This document shows positions 37,179 to 49,509 of a stretch of 64,000 nt of DNA, one piece after another (the first letter of the stretch is position 1; each line of letters opens with the position of its first letter). The DNA comes from Cristatella mucedo (taxonomy: Eukaryota > Bryozoa > Phylactolaemata > Cristatellidae). The stretch spans positions 710,001 to 774,000 of the forward strand of contig WPIO01000133.1 of NCBI GenBank assembly GCA_009760855.2, given 5' to 3'. The notes beneath the pieces are model-generated. The model was given only the letters and a program-made list of their open reading frames with translations. It was not told the origin of the DNA and made no database searches. A program made the translations under genes and the position numbers.

Positions 37179-37754
37179 ACCTCGGTACTCGCATGCAAGT
37201 GCTGGCTGCATTCGATCCGTCATCACATGCCAGGTACGCGGCCTGGTAGGCTGCCGAATCAGCCGTGTCGACCACTGTCATGTCGGCCATAGCCATGGCT
37301 GTGTGATACCCGTGGCTGCGGTGTGCCGTTTTGGCGACTGTTTTGGCCGGACATCCTTGAGTCGAGCCTCCGTGTGCGTGCGTTCGCACGTGTGCTTGTG
37401 TGCACGTGTGTGCACGTGTGTGCGCGCGTGCTCGCATTCGCATGCTTGTGCCACGCCATGGCTATGCAGCAGCTCTGGTAGCCAGGCAGGAAGGGTGGGC
37501 GGTGCGCACGCACATCGAGCTGTAACAGGACAGCGCTTGGGAGGTTGGGCAGCAGGGAGCTCATCATAGAGCAGCGTGCCGTTGTGCTCAGCCACTCAGC
37601 TCTGCTCGGCAGCTTCTCCCTCCGCCCGGCGGCTCCACACTGGCCCATCGGTCGTGACGCCGCTGCCGTGTGAAATCACCAGGACAGACATGGCAAAGAA
37701 GAGAAATGCGAGCAGCTCACTGCCGGCTTCTTCGCCAGTGAGCTGCTCGACAGA

Positions 37755-38025
37755 GCAGCTGTCCTCCTCTTCCCCTTCCTCCTCCTCCTCCTCGTCCTCC
37801 TCCTCGTCCTCCTCCTCCTCGTCCTCCTCCTCCTCGTCCTCCTCCTCCTCGTCGTCCTCCTCCTCCCCCTCCTCGTCGTCCTCCTCCTCCCCCTCCTCGT
37901 CCTCCTCCCCCTCCTCGTCCTCCTCCCCCTCCTCCTCGGCTCCTCCTCCTCCTCCTCCTCCTCCTCCGCCTTCCCCTCTTCCTCCTCCTCATCCACCTCC
38001 TCCTCTTCCTCCCCCTCCTCCTCGA
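37755..38025. repeat. (TCC)n array with CGT variants
   Basis: TCC trinucleotides with interspersed CGTCC and CCCC variants. Open frames here are poly-Ser/Pro or Arg/Glu artefacts. Confidence 0.96.
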
Positions 38026-38029
38026 AAGC

Positions 38030-39260
38030 GTGTGGCCTCACGTATCAAGCCGGCTTGCCGGCCTCTGCTGCCTCGCTGCTCACGGTCGGCTCGGCGCGTA
38101 GGTGGACGGCACCGGCCGGCGGCCTACTGGTAGGCCGTCGGTGGCCTGGTAGAGAGGCCGCAGAGCCGGCAGTTGTGCTTGCCATTTGAAAGTGCTTCCT
38201 AGAACGCGCCCGGTGCCTCGAAAGCGTGTTCTTGGATATGGCTAGTGTCAAAATTGGCCCAGCAGTCGGCCGTCCATGTTTCGTTGAACGGCCCTAGTTT
38301 TGTCGCCAGCACAATCTGGTGGCTCCTCGGTTCCGGTCTGAGGCGACTCTCTCCCTCGGCTGCTATTGTGGCGACACCTCGGCGCTCAGACGGAGCAGCC
38401 ACTAGTTGCAGCCAGTAGTCAAAAAGCAGCTGCGGCCACGTGCGCCTCCTGCAAAGCAGCCGAAGCAAGTTCATGCTCCGGTGGCAGCTAGCCTGCCCCA
38501 AATGAGCCGTACGGCTGCCTGCCTGCCTGCCCAGCTGGTCGAGCACGCACACCCGTGCACACACAAGGGGATGACTGAAATTGAGTGTTCGTAAGTGGAC
38601 GCGCTAAACTATGTCTTTCCATATCTTCATCCGGAAGCAAAGTCGGACGGTGGTGGTCTTGTGACCTACTTCTGACTGTAACAGCCGGATGCCCGAAGTT
38701 GGCCCTTTGCCTGCGCAGCTTGTGACTAGAAGTTATTTTGGATAGTTGGGCTGTCGGCAATCTCTTTCTAATGCTCCCTGCTATTGTTGGCAGAGCCTGG
38801 CCGGGGGGGGGGGGGACAGGTGGCATGTGACACCTACGGCCGGTGGGGTGGTGGTAGGGACAACGACCTATGACTCTCGTTCTCTACGTTTCCTTACATC
38901 ACCAATGACAAAATTATGTCGTAACGCCCCACTCGATGAGCCACCTCTCGAGTTCGTGTCGAATGGATGCAATGGTTTTGCGCTCTTAGTTTTTCAGTGA
39001 TTGTAGCAGGTTTAGCCCGCCTACATGAAAACCTTGCGGGTCTTGTAGCCTCCATAGAAGTTTTTGCAGGTCTTGCCACCTTGACAAAACTCTGAGCTTT
39101 GCCACTGCATGCGATTTAATAGGAGCTGATTGAGCAGGCGCCGAGCAACTTTTGTGCAACTCAGTGAGCACTTTCGGGGCACTTGGCGCAATTGAATTTT
39201 AGCATGGGCAAATAATGAATGAGAAATGCTTCATTTTGTACAGGGCCCTACGAGAACCTA
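38030..39260. other. Nothing recognised
   Basis: No domain or repeat family. A short G-run lies at about 38803-38815. Confidence 0.5.
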
Positions 39261-39264
39261 TCCC

Positions 39265-39450
39265 CCCTGGGCCTTAGCCTAGGTGATAAGGTGCTCACTG
39301 GTCACTACCATGACCCACGAGGTAAAGAGTTCAAGTCCTGCACTGGGCCGGCAATCCTTTATTGCCCACCGAAAACTATGATTGTGATAGCTGCTAAGGT
39401 TCTTGTGCTGCTATACAGATGAGGCTGTGAAATCAGCTAAACTGTTATCG
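39265..39450 (+). mobile_element. SINE-1 copy, diverged
   Basis: The head contains TAGGTGATAAGGTGCTCAC and AGTTCAAGTCCTGC (B-box-like). The body and tail include CTGCTATACAGATGAGGCTG and TGAAATCAGCTAAAC. Confidence 0.75.
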
Positions 39451-39451
39451 C

Positions 39452-39540
39452 TATCCAGACGCTTTGCATATGCCACTGGGCGCTCGAACCTACGACCTCG
39501 GTCGTTAAAGGCATGCTCCTTACCTCGGGGCTCAAAGCGG
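39452..39540 (-). mobile_element. SINE-2 fragment
   Basis: The reverse complement holds TAACGACCGAGGTCGTAGGT, TCGAGCGCCCAGTGGCATAT and GCAAAGCGTCTGGATAG. It is head to head with the preceding SINE-1. Confidence 0.6.
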
Positions 39541-40160
39541 GCTGTGCAAGCTCTGGTTTGACCCTGAGCGTGTCCACAGGCACCAACCAACATAGTCGGT
39601 GCTGCAGCAGTCGACGATTTGCCATCAGCCGGCGGCAGGCGGCAATGTTCTGCCGCATTTGCAGCCGAAAGAAACCGGAGCGAATAGTGACCAAGCTTAG
39701 CTCATCGGTATTCCCTTCCCTCCCCCCCATGTTCAGCACAGATATCGATGAGCTGACTAGAGAGAGAGAGAGTGCCCCTGGGGGAGGGGGGTCTGCCGGT
39801 GACTCAGCCAGTTAAGTGCCTTGGTATTTGGAGAGGCTTAAGCCTCCGGCCACTGGCTAACTCATGCGGCAGCGGGCGGCCTACGTGCCTGTGAGCACTG
39901 CCTGCGTCCTTGATTCTTGCCTTGCTGCCCGGCCTGCCTTCGTGCTAGCCCTGGGGGAGTGGACAGCAGCCGGCTGGATGGCAGCCGGCAACTGATCGGG
40001 ATCTCCCCCTTGGACGAGGCTGAAGCCGACCGTGCAGCCGCATTGCCCGAGAGCTCCCCGTCACACCGATAGGCAGCAAGAAATCGAATCAGGACGCCGG
40101 TGGAAGTGGCAGGCAGTGGTCGGTGCAAAAAAGCCAGCCTAGTAGTCCCATCGGCTTCAT

Positions 40161-40945
40161 GTTCGGAGGAGGAGCAGGAGCAGGAGCAGGAGGAAGACCA
40201 AGAGCAGGAGAAAGAGCTGGAACAGGAGAAAGAGCTGGAACAAGAGAAAGAGCAGGAGCAGGAGGAAGAGCAGGAGCAGAAGGAGGAGCAGGAGGAGCAG
40301 CAGGAGGAGGAGCAGGGGGAAGAGCAGGAGGAGGAGCAGGAGGAGGAGCAGGAGGAAGAGCAGGAGGAGGAGCAGGAGTAAGAGCAGGAGGAGGAGCAGG
40401 AGGAGGAGCTGGAGCAGGAGGAGAAGCAGGAGGAGGAGCTGGAGCAGGAGGAGGAGCAGGAGGAAGAGTAGGAGCAGGAGGAGGAGCAGGAGGAAGAGCA
40501 GGAGCAGGAGGAGGAGCAGGAGGAGGAGGAGCAGGGGGAAGAGCAGGAGGAGGAGCAGGAGGAGGAGCTGGAGCAGGAGGAGAAGCAGGAGGAGGAGCTG
40601 GAGCAGGAGGAGGAGCAGGAGGAAGAGTAGGAGCAGGAGGAGGAGCAGGAGGAAGAGCAGGAGCAGGAGGAGGAGCAGGAGGAGGAGGAGCAGGGGGAAG
40701 AGCAGGAGGAGGAGCAGGAGGAGGAGCTGGAGCAGGAGGAGAAGCAGGAGGAGGAGCTGGAGCAGGAGGAGGAGCTGGAGCAGGAGGAGAAGCAGGAGCA
40801 GAAGGAGGAGCAGGAGGAGGAGCAGGAGGAGGAGGAGCAGGGGGAAGAGCAGGAGGAGGAGGAGCAGGGGGAAGAGCAGGAGGAGCAAGAGCAGGAGGAA
40901 GAGCAAGAGGAAGACCAAGAGGAACAGAAGAAAGAGCAGGAGCAG
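40161..40945. repeat. (GGAGCA)n-type purine array with 159-bp higher-order units
   Basis: GAGCAGGAG-type units. The marker GAGCTGGAGCAGGAGGAGAA recurs with an exact 159-bp offset (its GCT triplet ends at 40410, 40569 and 40728). Since 159 is a multiple of 3, all frames stay open and give long Gly/Ala, Glu/Gln or Leu shadow frames. Confidence 0.93.
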
Positions 40946-41308
40946 GAGGAGCAGCAGCACTTGCAGACAGTCGGTCATGCTGGCTGCTCTCGGAAGAAGA
41001 AATACACTGCTCCGCTTGATGCCCCGATAATACACTTACTTTAGCCCACCACCACTGTCTCTAGGATTTGTGTGGAGCAATAGGAAGTATGGAAGGGATG
41101 CTTCTCCAGCTGAACCCATAGTAACTGCATGCAGGCAGAAATGGAGAGCCACAACTCGCTGTGGCTCTCGAGAGTTGACGCAAAGCCTCCAGAAAGCGAG
41201 GCTGCCTCCTGGCTGGAGACTGGCCTCACTGCCCATTTGTCCCGATGGAGCAGCCTGGATGTCTGAAGCTCGTGTCCTACATTTTGTGTAATACGATTAA
41301 AGGTTTGA

Positions 41309-41457
<149 letters not shown>

Positions 41458-41540
41458 AGTGTCACGTGACACTCGATCGCACTGCCAGGGCCGATGAGCG
41501 CAACGACCGACGAGGTAGGTTATGGCTAGGTACCTGCCTA

Positions 41541-41605
41541 ATGATGATGATGATAATAATACATTTGTATAGGGCCCTCGGAGAACTTTATCTCTTTCCT
41601 ACAGA
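41541..41605 (-). mobile_element. LINE-A or SINE-2 tail fragment
   Basis: (GAT/AAT)n is followed by ACATTTGTATAGGGCCCTCG and GAGAACTTTATCTC, the reverse complement of the shared tail. Confidence 0.55.
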
Positions 41606-41619
41606 TGTAGACAAAATCC

Positions 41620-44100
41620 ACAAATCTCAGGCATAAATCTTCATATTTTTTTAAAAATCCGCACCTTTCCAGAATCGAACCTAGGAAAAAGATTATCATT
41701 CAAGCATATCTGTACAAGAAAGTGAGCTAGAAGCTCGTGACCCCTGACATGTGACCCCTGACACGGGACGCCTGACACGTGATGCCTGTTCTATATCCCC
41801 TTTTCTGGTCAGTAGTATGGGTGCCGTCGTGGCTGCTGCATCCCGAAGGCAAATGAGCGGAGACGCTTCCCTCCCGTAGAAGTACTCTACAAGTCCTTCG
41901 CCAGCAGCACTGGAGCGATAGCAAGATGCCCCCTCTGCTTGGAATGACGGAAGGCTGTATCAGGTATCAGCTGAGCTTGGAAGGGCTTCGTTGGCGACTG
42001 CCACTGTCCGAGCTGCCGGAACGAACGAGACAGCGAGCCTGAGGAATGTCGTTTGCTTGAGATGTACGCTGCGCCACGTGCAGGGTTCGGGACCAAAACT
42101 AGGCAGGCTAGCCGTAGGCAAGCGACATGGGAAAGGAAATTTTCTGGCATGTGGCCAACGCAGCGCCTGGTTGAGTCAGCAGCCCACTGCTAAAGCACCA
42201 TCTTCGGCCGGTTGCCATGCCAGCTGGACCGTGGTCGATCATAACTCGGTCGTCGGTGTTTCTGTTATGATCAGTTTGGTCAAGGTCGCTGAAATCCTGA
42301 CCTCTTCTATTTCCGGAAGTGTAGCTTCCCTCTTTGAAATGGCCTCTGCTTAGGGCCTAAGCACATGAAACTGACATTTACAGTGCCGTTGAAGTTGAAA
42401 GTAGTGGCGAATGTGTCTTAAGTTTAAATGTAGGTGTCGATTAATGTATTTTCAAGTCTCGGTAGTTATCAACGTGCTAAAATGCAAACCCTGAAGAACT
42501 CGTTTTGTCTTGCCAGCCTGTATGGTCAAGTGTTCATTTTCACAGTGCGGTATGTACCCACCCCAGCTTGTTGCTAATGAAATCTTGTTTAGCCTTTTTA
42601 TTACTTTCATTGATAAGAGACTCATTTAACTCTGCTCTGTTGGAAAGATGTCGGGTAGTGGCAGCTTCGGTGTGACTGGATAGTGCCCAATGCCAGTTCT
42701 CCACCCGGATATTTTCCTTGTGTAACTTGCTATTCAAGTAACACAGCTCACATTTCCTTGCAAGCAAGGGCAAGGGCGTGTCAGCCACATGGCGACCGAT
42801 TTATTCGATACGTTCGTAGCACTTGTGCTCACACTTGTGCACACGTACGCACACTGTTGAGGCTTTTACCGTTGCTTCAAGAAGGCGATATTAGAGCGAT
42901 TGCGGTATCATGGTGAAGATAAAGTTACGTTATCTAGGGGTGGCATTCTCACAGGAATTCTTTTCGGCGTGTGCTCTGTCTGCAGGCCAGTACCGTCGAG
43001 GGTAGGCCGACTTCTGGCCACGCCTTTCACAGACAGATGCGAAGTCGGAACTCAAGTTTCCGACAAACTGCCTCCAATCTCTCCCTCCGATGGCTCCGGC
43101 TTTCAGCGATGTGTGCTCGGCCGTGCTCTCGTAGTTGCTGCCTCGAGTCCAGCTGGCGTTAGCCCAGCAGCCGCTTGCAGCCCTGCGACCAGCAACCAGA
43201 CTTGTTGGGTCCAAGCCTCAAGCTCAAGTAGGAAGTGACAAGGAACTCGACTACCCTGGAGGAGTCCTCCTCGGCTTAGCCGGCAGCCAGTGGCTGGCTT
43301 TCGGTCTGCCACTGGCTCCGGTAGCCTAATTTATGACTAGGATCAGTGGCACTGATTGCAAAGCCGTTACCAGCCTGTCTATATGTATATGCTATGAATC
43401 ATTTGCTCTGCACGTTGACAGTGGGTCTGCTCTGCAAAAATTCGGCATGACTTGAACAGCCGAGCCGATGACTGGACACGTGACAGCTGCTGCTCACATC
43501 TGCCCATAGTGGCTGGCAGCAGCAGCTGAAGCAGCGGTTTCTCCACCATAAGCGCCGGTAAGCGTAGGCGCTCATCAGATCGAGGCGCGCAGCCTCATAT
43601 GGAGCCGCCAGGCTTCGCATCCGTCACTGCTCGTGCACTCGTGCCAGCTCGGCTCCGAGCGGTGCAGCTCGGCTCCGAGCGCTCCTCGTGAGCACCCTCT
43701 TGCTGCTTCGTTTTCTCGGTTCGAGCTGCGTGGCAGTGGCACCGCTCGCTCGCGATGCCTGTGATCGCTGTCTGTCAGCAGCCGTGCTGCGGTGTCGACG
43801 GCACTGGGATGGGTGCAAGTGCCGACCCAGACGCCGGGGCCCACCCACCCACCCCCACCCAGGCTGCGATCGAACGGACTTCGGCGGCAAAGCTGAGGGC
43901 CTCGTCGGGTGGAAAGCATGGCATTCTGACGCTGGGACTGGCCTGCTTGTCAATGCTACTTCGGGCGGCGTATTCAATGGTTTTTCTATTCAAGCCGAAT
44001 AAACACGGCAGAATCGTAGCAGAAGAGCTGTGCGCATACCAAAATTATAAGACATCCCCTGTGTCGGCTGGGTACCACCTCATGCTTTGGAGCTGAACGT
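41620..44100. other. No gene recognised
   Basis: Only short, unconserved open frames. A 19-20 bp duplicate containing GCTCGGCTCCGAGCG lies at about 43647-43685. Confidence 0.5.
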
Positions 44101-44104
44101 AAGC

Positions 44105-44111
<7 letters not shown>

Positions 44112-44163
<52 letters not shown>
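44112..44163. repeat. (TG)n microsatellite
   Basis: Pure TG run followed by GCATGC. Confidence 0.96.
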
Positions 44164-44257
44164 TGCATGCATGCGTGTGCTTGCGTGGGCCTATGTGCAT
44201 GAGAGTAGGGCATGTAGCCGGTCATTGCCGGTCATCGAGGAATCTGGTGAGACCCCT

Positions 44258-44325
44258 GCTGCCTATATAAAGCTCCGGGACAGAGATTGACTTCTCCTAG
44301 GGCATGATTATGCAAATGAACTTGT
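44258..44325 (+). mobile_element. SINE-2 3' fragment
   Basis: TATAAAGCTCCGGGACAGAG, ATTGACTTCTCCTAGGGCAT and ATGCAAATGAAC match the SINE-2 tail. Confidence 0.55.
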
Positions 44326-44476
44326 TGATTATCTTTTTGCTCTTGCATCCTGCTGTGAGGGAGGATTGCTCTGCTGTGTGCTTGCCGACCTCGACTATCG
44401 GCTGTGCTGCCACGTTACTTCCTCTACCTACCTCCTCCACCTTGCGTTCTCCACCTCCACTCAATGCAAATCGTTC

Positions 44477-44740
44477 TCTATGTAATGTATCTCCGTCTGT
44501 AATTCCACAAAGTCATAAAGACCATGTGGGTGTTATGCAGGAGAGTTTTGCATAGCGCACTCACAGCCTAAGCGGCTTTCGGTACGAATTCGGTAGCCAA
44601 CAGACTTCGTCTCATGCAACAAAGAGAAAGTGGGAAGCACAGCAGAGTCAGGAGAGCAGTTAAGGTACAGCTCAGGACTGCTGAAAAGGATGAGCCATGG
44701 TCGGCAGCAGGAGAGTAGTTGCCGGTGCGTAAGAATTGTG
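44477..44740 (+). repeat. R-family interspersed repeat, full copy with internal deletion
   Basis: TATGTAATGTATCTCCGTCT through GCTTTCGGTACGAATTCGGT to GAGAGTAGTTGCCGGTGCGT. About 20 bp present in the other long copies are missing near 44668. Confidence 0.85.
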
Positions 44741-44746
44741 GGAGCT

Positions 44747-45125
44747 CTACAGCCTTGGACCTGCAGAGCTAAAGCTTCTGTCGCCGACGGTCTTTAAGCA
44801 CATGAATGGAACAGCTAATTTATTATCCATACAAGACCTTGGGGCGTGGGGGGGGGGCTGAAACTGGTGCAACAGTTCAGTTAGGTACGAAGGAGCCAAG
44901 CCGTGGCAGGCCTTGTGGGTCAGCGTAAGAACTTTGCTCTGTATCCGTTGCTCAACCGGCATCCATCCTAGCTCTTTTAGCAAAGGAGACACGTGCTCGA
45001 ACCTCTGGTACTTGAAGACTAGCCGTGCAGCCATATTCGTAGCCAGCTGCAGTGGCCTAGCTGCTTTCTGTGGCAGCCCAGCCAAAAGGGAATTACAATA
45101 ATCAAGCCGAAACAGAACTAAGAAG
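44747..45125 (-). mobile_element. LINE-B 3' coding fragment
   Basis: The minus strand encodes 112 residues (44747-45085) with the C-terminal region typical of CR1/L2-like LINE proteins: LQLATNMAARLVF, HVSPLLKELGWMPVEQRI, KVLTLTHKACHGLAPSYLTE, AVPFMCLKTVGDRSFSSAGP. It is clearly different from LINE-A at protein level (LINE-A has LHWLPVKQRIDFK). It directly abuts the R-family repeat at 44477-44740. Confidence 0.8.
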
Positions 45126-45129
45126 CTAG

Positions 45130-46045
45130 TTAAATTTTTTGCAAGCCACTGTGGAGGACAGCTCAGAATCTTGACTTACGGTTCTGAACCTCGGCGACTG
45201 AGCAGCAGCTATTGCTGTGCTGAAAGACAAGCTGGCATCGCAGCAGCATTTCCGACTCGTCTTTTCATGCTTGCGTGCCACTGTTAGTTATAAGACAGCT
45301 GTATGGCGCTGTAAGAGTACTAGGCCCTTTTACCTAGTCTCTTGGCACAAGTTTAACAATAGGGCCGTGAGTGACGCCTAAGATGGGAGCAATACTTTGC
45401 AATGTTGCTCCTGTCACACGGTCGCGCGTTGAATTCTAGATTGCAGAGGCAGCCGCGGAGCACGCTCAGCTATTCGATTTGCTTAATTCCGGCTGAGCTG
45501 AGCAGCAGTGGCCGCTGCCGGCAGCCGAAGCGGGCGGCTTCCGTCGTCTTCACGGAGATTAGAATTATTATTTATTATATATTGCTCGTGCTTCCGAGCG
45601 AGTTTTGCAGCGCTTCGCCGACCGATGGCTGAAGCTGCCGGTCTGCTCACTCGAGAGCCGCTGGCTCTGCTCGGCTGGTGGGCTGCAGTCGCATCAGCCG
45701 CCGGCCGCTGACGCTTCTCGCTGCCTCGCCGCCCTGTTGAGCGCCTTCGAAGGATCTTTTCATAAATCTGCTTCGGGCTGCTGGCCCGCTTTTTCTTTCC
45801 CGAAGCTGTCGTTCAATTCAGCCTTTCAAGGACAACAGGTGTGCAATAGTGCTGACGATTGGATGACGTCTTTGGGGAAATCGCAAGTTCGAAAAGAATT
45901 ACCCGTCGAATGTTCGACTGCTAGCTGCTGACTAGCGGCCGGTTGGGGGCAGCAAAGGTCGGAACTTGCCGGAACTTGGCAGGCTGCGAACCTGCTGCCC
46001 CCTTCCCCCGTCGTCAGCTAGCTTGATGGGAAGGGGCAGGTTGCT
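45130..46045. other. Nothing recognised
   Basis: Unique-looking sequence between LINE-B and LINE-A. Confidence 0.5.
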
Positions 46046-46048
46046 AGG

Positions 46049-47625
46049 TAATAATAATAATAATAGTACGTTTGATATAGCGCCTTAGAGAACTCAGTCT
46101 CTTCCTAGGCACTTTACATTTACTGCAAAGGAAGCACGGTCGAATGGTTAGTGGCAGCTCAATGACATGTATGGTCAATGACAGCAAGCATAACGTGGTT
46201 AGGGTGACATGCACAGGGTCAGCATGCAAATATAGTTAGTGGTAGCATGCAGTGTCAGCACGCATAAGCAAGTAAAGGACGTTTCACATGAACCTGCTAA
46301 AGGCTGACATAAATAGATGCGTTTCTTAGTTTCTTTTTAAATGTGGTCAAGTTAGGTGATGTCGTGACGCAAGTCGGAAGTGAGTTCCAGGCTTTGAGAG
46401 CATACGAGCTAAATGCTTGGTCTCCAAAGGATTTGAGGTTCGTACAAGGTGTAGGTAAACGATTAGATTCCGAAAAGCAAGTGGTACAATGCTTAGCCTG
46501 GTCGGGGAGTAGATACGATAGGTTGGCTGGAGCCAAAGAAGGAGGTGACCTAAAAGTGAGTGACGGCACCGTGAAGTCGATGTATTGCTTGACTGAGAGC
46601 CAGTGCAAGTCGGCAAAGCGGTGTGATGTGGCAACTGCACCGCTCCTAGCAGCAGTTTTGCACCAGCTGTAAGCGCCTGATTGCACTGGTCGGTATACCA
46701 GGAGGCAGTGAGTTACAGAAGTCAAGACGGGATGTCACAAATGCATGGACCAACTTAGATGTGATATGCCTATCTAAACATGCCCGGTTTTTAGCAATAT
46801 TTTGTAGCTGAAAGTAGGCAAATTTGACTGTGGAGCTGACCTGATTGTCTAATGAAAGGTCACTCTGGAACATGACACCTAGACTTCGTGTATATTCGAT
46901 GGCAGAAATGCTGGCAGAGCCGATTTTGAGCATAAGCCTTTCCAGTCTCTGAATCATACTTGGTTTGCCCATAACTATTAAGTTAGTGTTATCATCATTC
47001 AATTTAAGAAAATTTGCTGCCATCCAAGTGCGAATGTCATCAAGTACATGCACCAAGGGAGTTGAGAGAATTCGAGGTGCTCGATGGCTGGGAGGGATCA
47101 AAGCAAAGGTACAACTGTGTGTCAACCGCATTGAAGTGAAAGCCTGGATCGCTCCTGGCAATCGCATCGGCTAGAGGGAGGGTATAGACCCTGAACATAA
47201 TGGAACCAAGCACAGAACCCTGAAGTACTCCTTACTTCAGAGGTTCCTCGGATGATGTTTGTTCATTTACATCAGTACTCTGGAGTCTCCCACTGAGATA
47301 GGACCTGAACCATTGCATTGCAGTGCCAGCGATGCCCAGGCGAGATGAGAGGCACTCAAGGAGAACTTGGTGATAGATAATATCAAAAGCTGCCGAAAGA
47401 TCGAGCAAAACAAGCAGAGATAGTGTGCACAAGTCTGCATTCCTAAGTAGGTCGTTATACACCCGAAGCAATGCTGATTGTGTTCAGTGATTAGCTCTAA
47501 AGTCAGACTGGGACTTACTAGCAAGGTTTGACATGAGGCTAATGACATATTTATAATGTTAGTTATGCATGGCAGCAGCAGGTCTATGCAAAGTGGCTCA
47601 TACATTTTGGAGACTTTTCGAGGTC
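46049..47625 (-). mobile_element. LINE-A copy, 5'-truncated, frameshifted
   Basis: On the minus strand: RT (LLVLLDLSAAFDIIYHQVLL, QWFRSYLSGRLQS) at 47471-47232; ANFLKLNDDNTNLIVMGKPS within 47167-46646; terminal part (FAYFQLQNIAKNRACLDRH, SSYALKAWNSLPTCVT) to about 46297; then the 3' UTR and (AAT)n at 46049. Frameshifts separate the parts, and the RT catalytic region around 47120 is damaged. Confidence 0.88.
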
Positions 47626-48097
47626 AAGTACATCCCTGCATGAGGATAAGGCTGTTTGGTCTCTGCTCATTGTGAAGTTCAAAACATCCCTTGTGCCAGT
47701 AGTCGTAGTAATAATAATAAGACGTTTTTGAAACACCCTTAAAGAACTAAATCTCTTGCTCCCTTTTTCTCTCTCCCCCTCTGTAGTAGGCTATTTATAC
47801 ATGTACTAGAAGAGAAGAGACACCATATGGTTAGAGATATTATAGTTAGAGATAGTACACCGGCAGCAGGCACAAGCGCACACAGGACGATTCGCAAGGA
47901 ACCTGCAAACGCTGTGAGGAGCAGATGGTTTCTTAGCTTTTTAAATATCGAGAAAGTCAAGTCAGGTATGTCATAACGTCATTCAGGAGTGAGCTCTAGA
48001 TTTTGATTAGGGAGTGAACAAACTAAAGGTATGGTTGCCTTAGGATTTGTTTTTGACTCGAAGCGTAGCTAAACGATTGAAGTCAGTAGAGTGGATG

Positions 48098-48286
48098 AAA
48101 AAAATGCTTGCAGATTTAACAGCCTTCTTTGTACAGCGACAGACGTGCCTTGCCGGCTATCACCAACGCTTGCAGCGGCAATACAAAAGATCACCCACCA
48201 CCGGATTCGAACCCATGACCTTGATACAGAGGTCGTGTAAAGCAACAGCCTTACCTAGTGTGCCATCACGGCTTGCTTAGCCGGAA
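48098..48286 (-). mobile_element. SINE-1 copy, full length, inside old LINE-A
   Basis: The reverse complement gives the most complete SINE-1: AAGCCGTGATGGCACACTAG (5' head), TTGCTTTACACGACCTC, GGGTTCGAATCC (B box), the body and the CTGTTAAATCTGCAAGCATT tail. Confidence 0.85.
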
Positions 48287-48635
48287 TGGGAAATAGTTCG
48301 AATAGGGAGACTAGAGCAAGAGAATTAAGGGACCTTAAAGTGAGCAACAGAACCCTGAAGTCGATGCACTGTTTATGGGGAGCCAGGAAGGTCAGCTAGA
48401 ATGGGCAAGGTGTGGCAAGATGGGCAGATGTGGCAACTGCTTTGGTCACGACAGACTTGCCTGGCCGAAGAGTCTTGCACCAACTGTTAGGGTCAAGTTG
48501 CACATTTCGGAAGACCTGCAAGTACAGAAGTCACACATGAAAGGACCAACGTGGTATCCTTGTCTAAGCACGACCAAATTTTTGTTACAGTCCTTAAAGT
48601 AAACACATGACTATGATGCTGATATCATTATAAGA

Positions 48636-49330
48636 TACCCTTAATATTAATAATAATAATGATAATAATATTGCACTTGATAAAGCGCCCTCAGAGAACT
48701 TAATCTCTTTCTAGGCGCTTTACATTTGCTGCAAAGTGATACGCAATAGAATAGTAAGTAAAATCATGCTTGAAAAACAAACAAAATGAATAACATGGTT
48801 AGGGGTTACATGCACTGGGTCAGCATGCAAATGTGGTTAGTGGCAGCATGAACAGTGTCAGCACGCATAAGCACATCGAGGACGAATCACAAGGACCCAC
48901 TAAATGCTGTCCTAAATAGGTATGTTTTTAAGTTTCTTTTAAATGTGGTCAGGTCAGGGGATGTTCTGATGCAGGTCGGGAGGGAGTTCCAGGCTGTGGG
49001 AGCATACGAGCTAAATGCACGGTCTCCAAAGGATTTAAGGTTTGTACGAGGTATTTCTAGACTGTTGGATTCCGAAAAGCGAGTGGTACGATGCTTTGCC
49101 TGATGGGGTAGTATATCTGAAAGATAGGCTGGAGCCATAGAATGAAGAGACCTAAAAGTGAGCGACAAAACCTTGAAGTCAATCCGTTGCTTGACTGGTA
49201 ACCAGTGCAGGTCGGCGAGAAGTGGAGTAATGTGGCAACTGCGACGCTCACGACAGACAAGCCTAGCTGCAGAGTTTTGCACCAGCTGCAATCGCCTGAT
49301 CGCACATGCTGGTAGGCCAGTAAGCAGTTA
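48636..49330 (-). mobile_element. Young LINE-A copy nested in the older copy
   Basis: It is very similar to 1620-2285, including the 3' UTR. The terminal frame 49291-48887 is intact (NSAARLVCRERRS, LHWLPVKQRIDFK, SDILPHQAKHRTTRF, LKTYLFRTAFSGSL). It is 5'-truncated at about 49327, next to a perfect AT-rich inverted repeat. TTAATATTA occurs at both ends and may be the target-site duplication. Confidence 0.82.
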
Positions 49331-49366
49331 ATATTAGAATATAGTTATATTATATTCTAATATTAA
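49328..49366. repeat. Perfect 16-bp AT-rich inverted repeat
   Basis: TTAATATTAGAATATA (49328-49343) and its exact reverse complement (49351-49366), loop GTTATAT. Confidence 0.92.
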
Positions 49367-49509
49367 GTGGTCGTTTTGTGAAAGGTCATTTTGGAATAGG
49401 ACACCCAGATTTCGTAGCTGCTGGCCAAGCCAAGTGTGAGAGGTAGACCTTCCAATTTCTTTGTAACACCATGTTTTCCCATAACGAGTATGTTAGTTGT
49501 GTGCTACAC

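Noticed and set aside
37576-38133. Ser/Pro-rich 185-codon frame
   Set aside because: Produced by the (TCC)n array.
40123-41019. 298-codon Gly/Ala-rich + frame and a 292-codon Leu-rich - frame
   Set aside because: Both are shadows of a purine repeat whose periods are multiples of 3; no start context, domain or splice signal.
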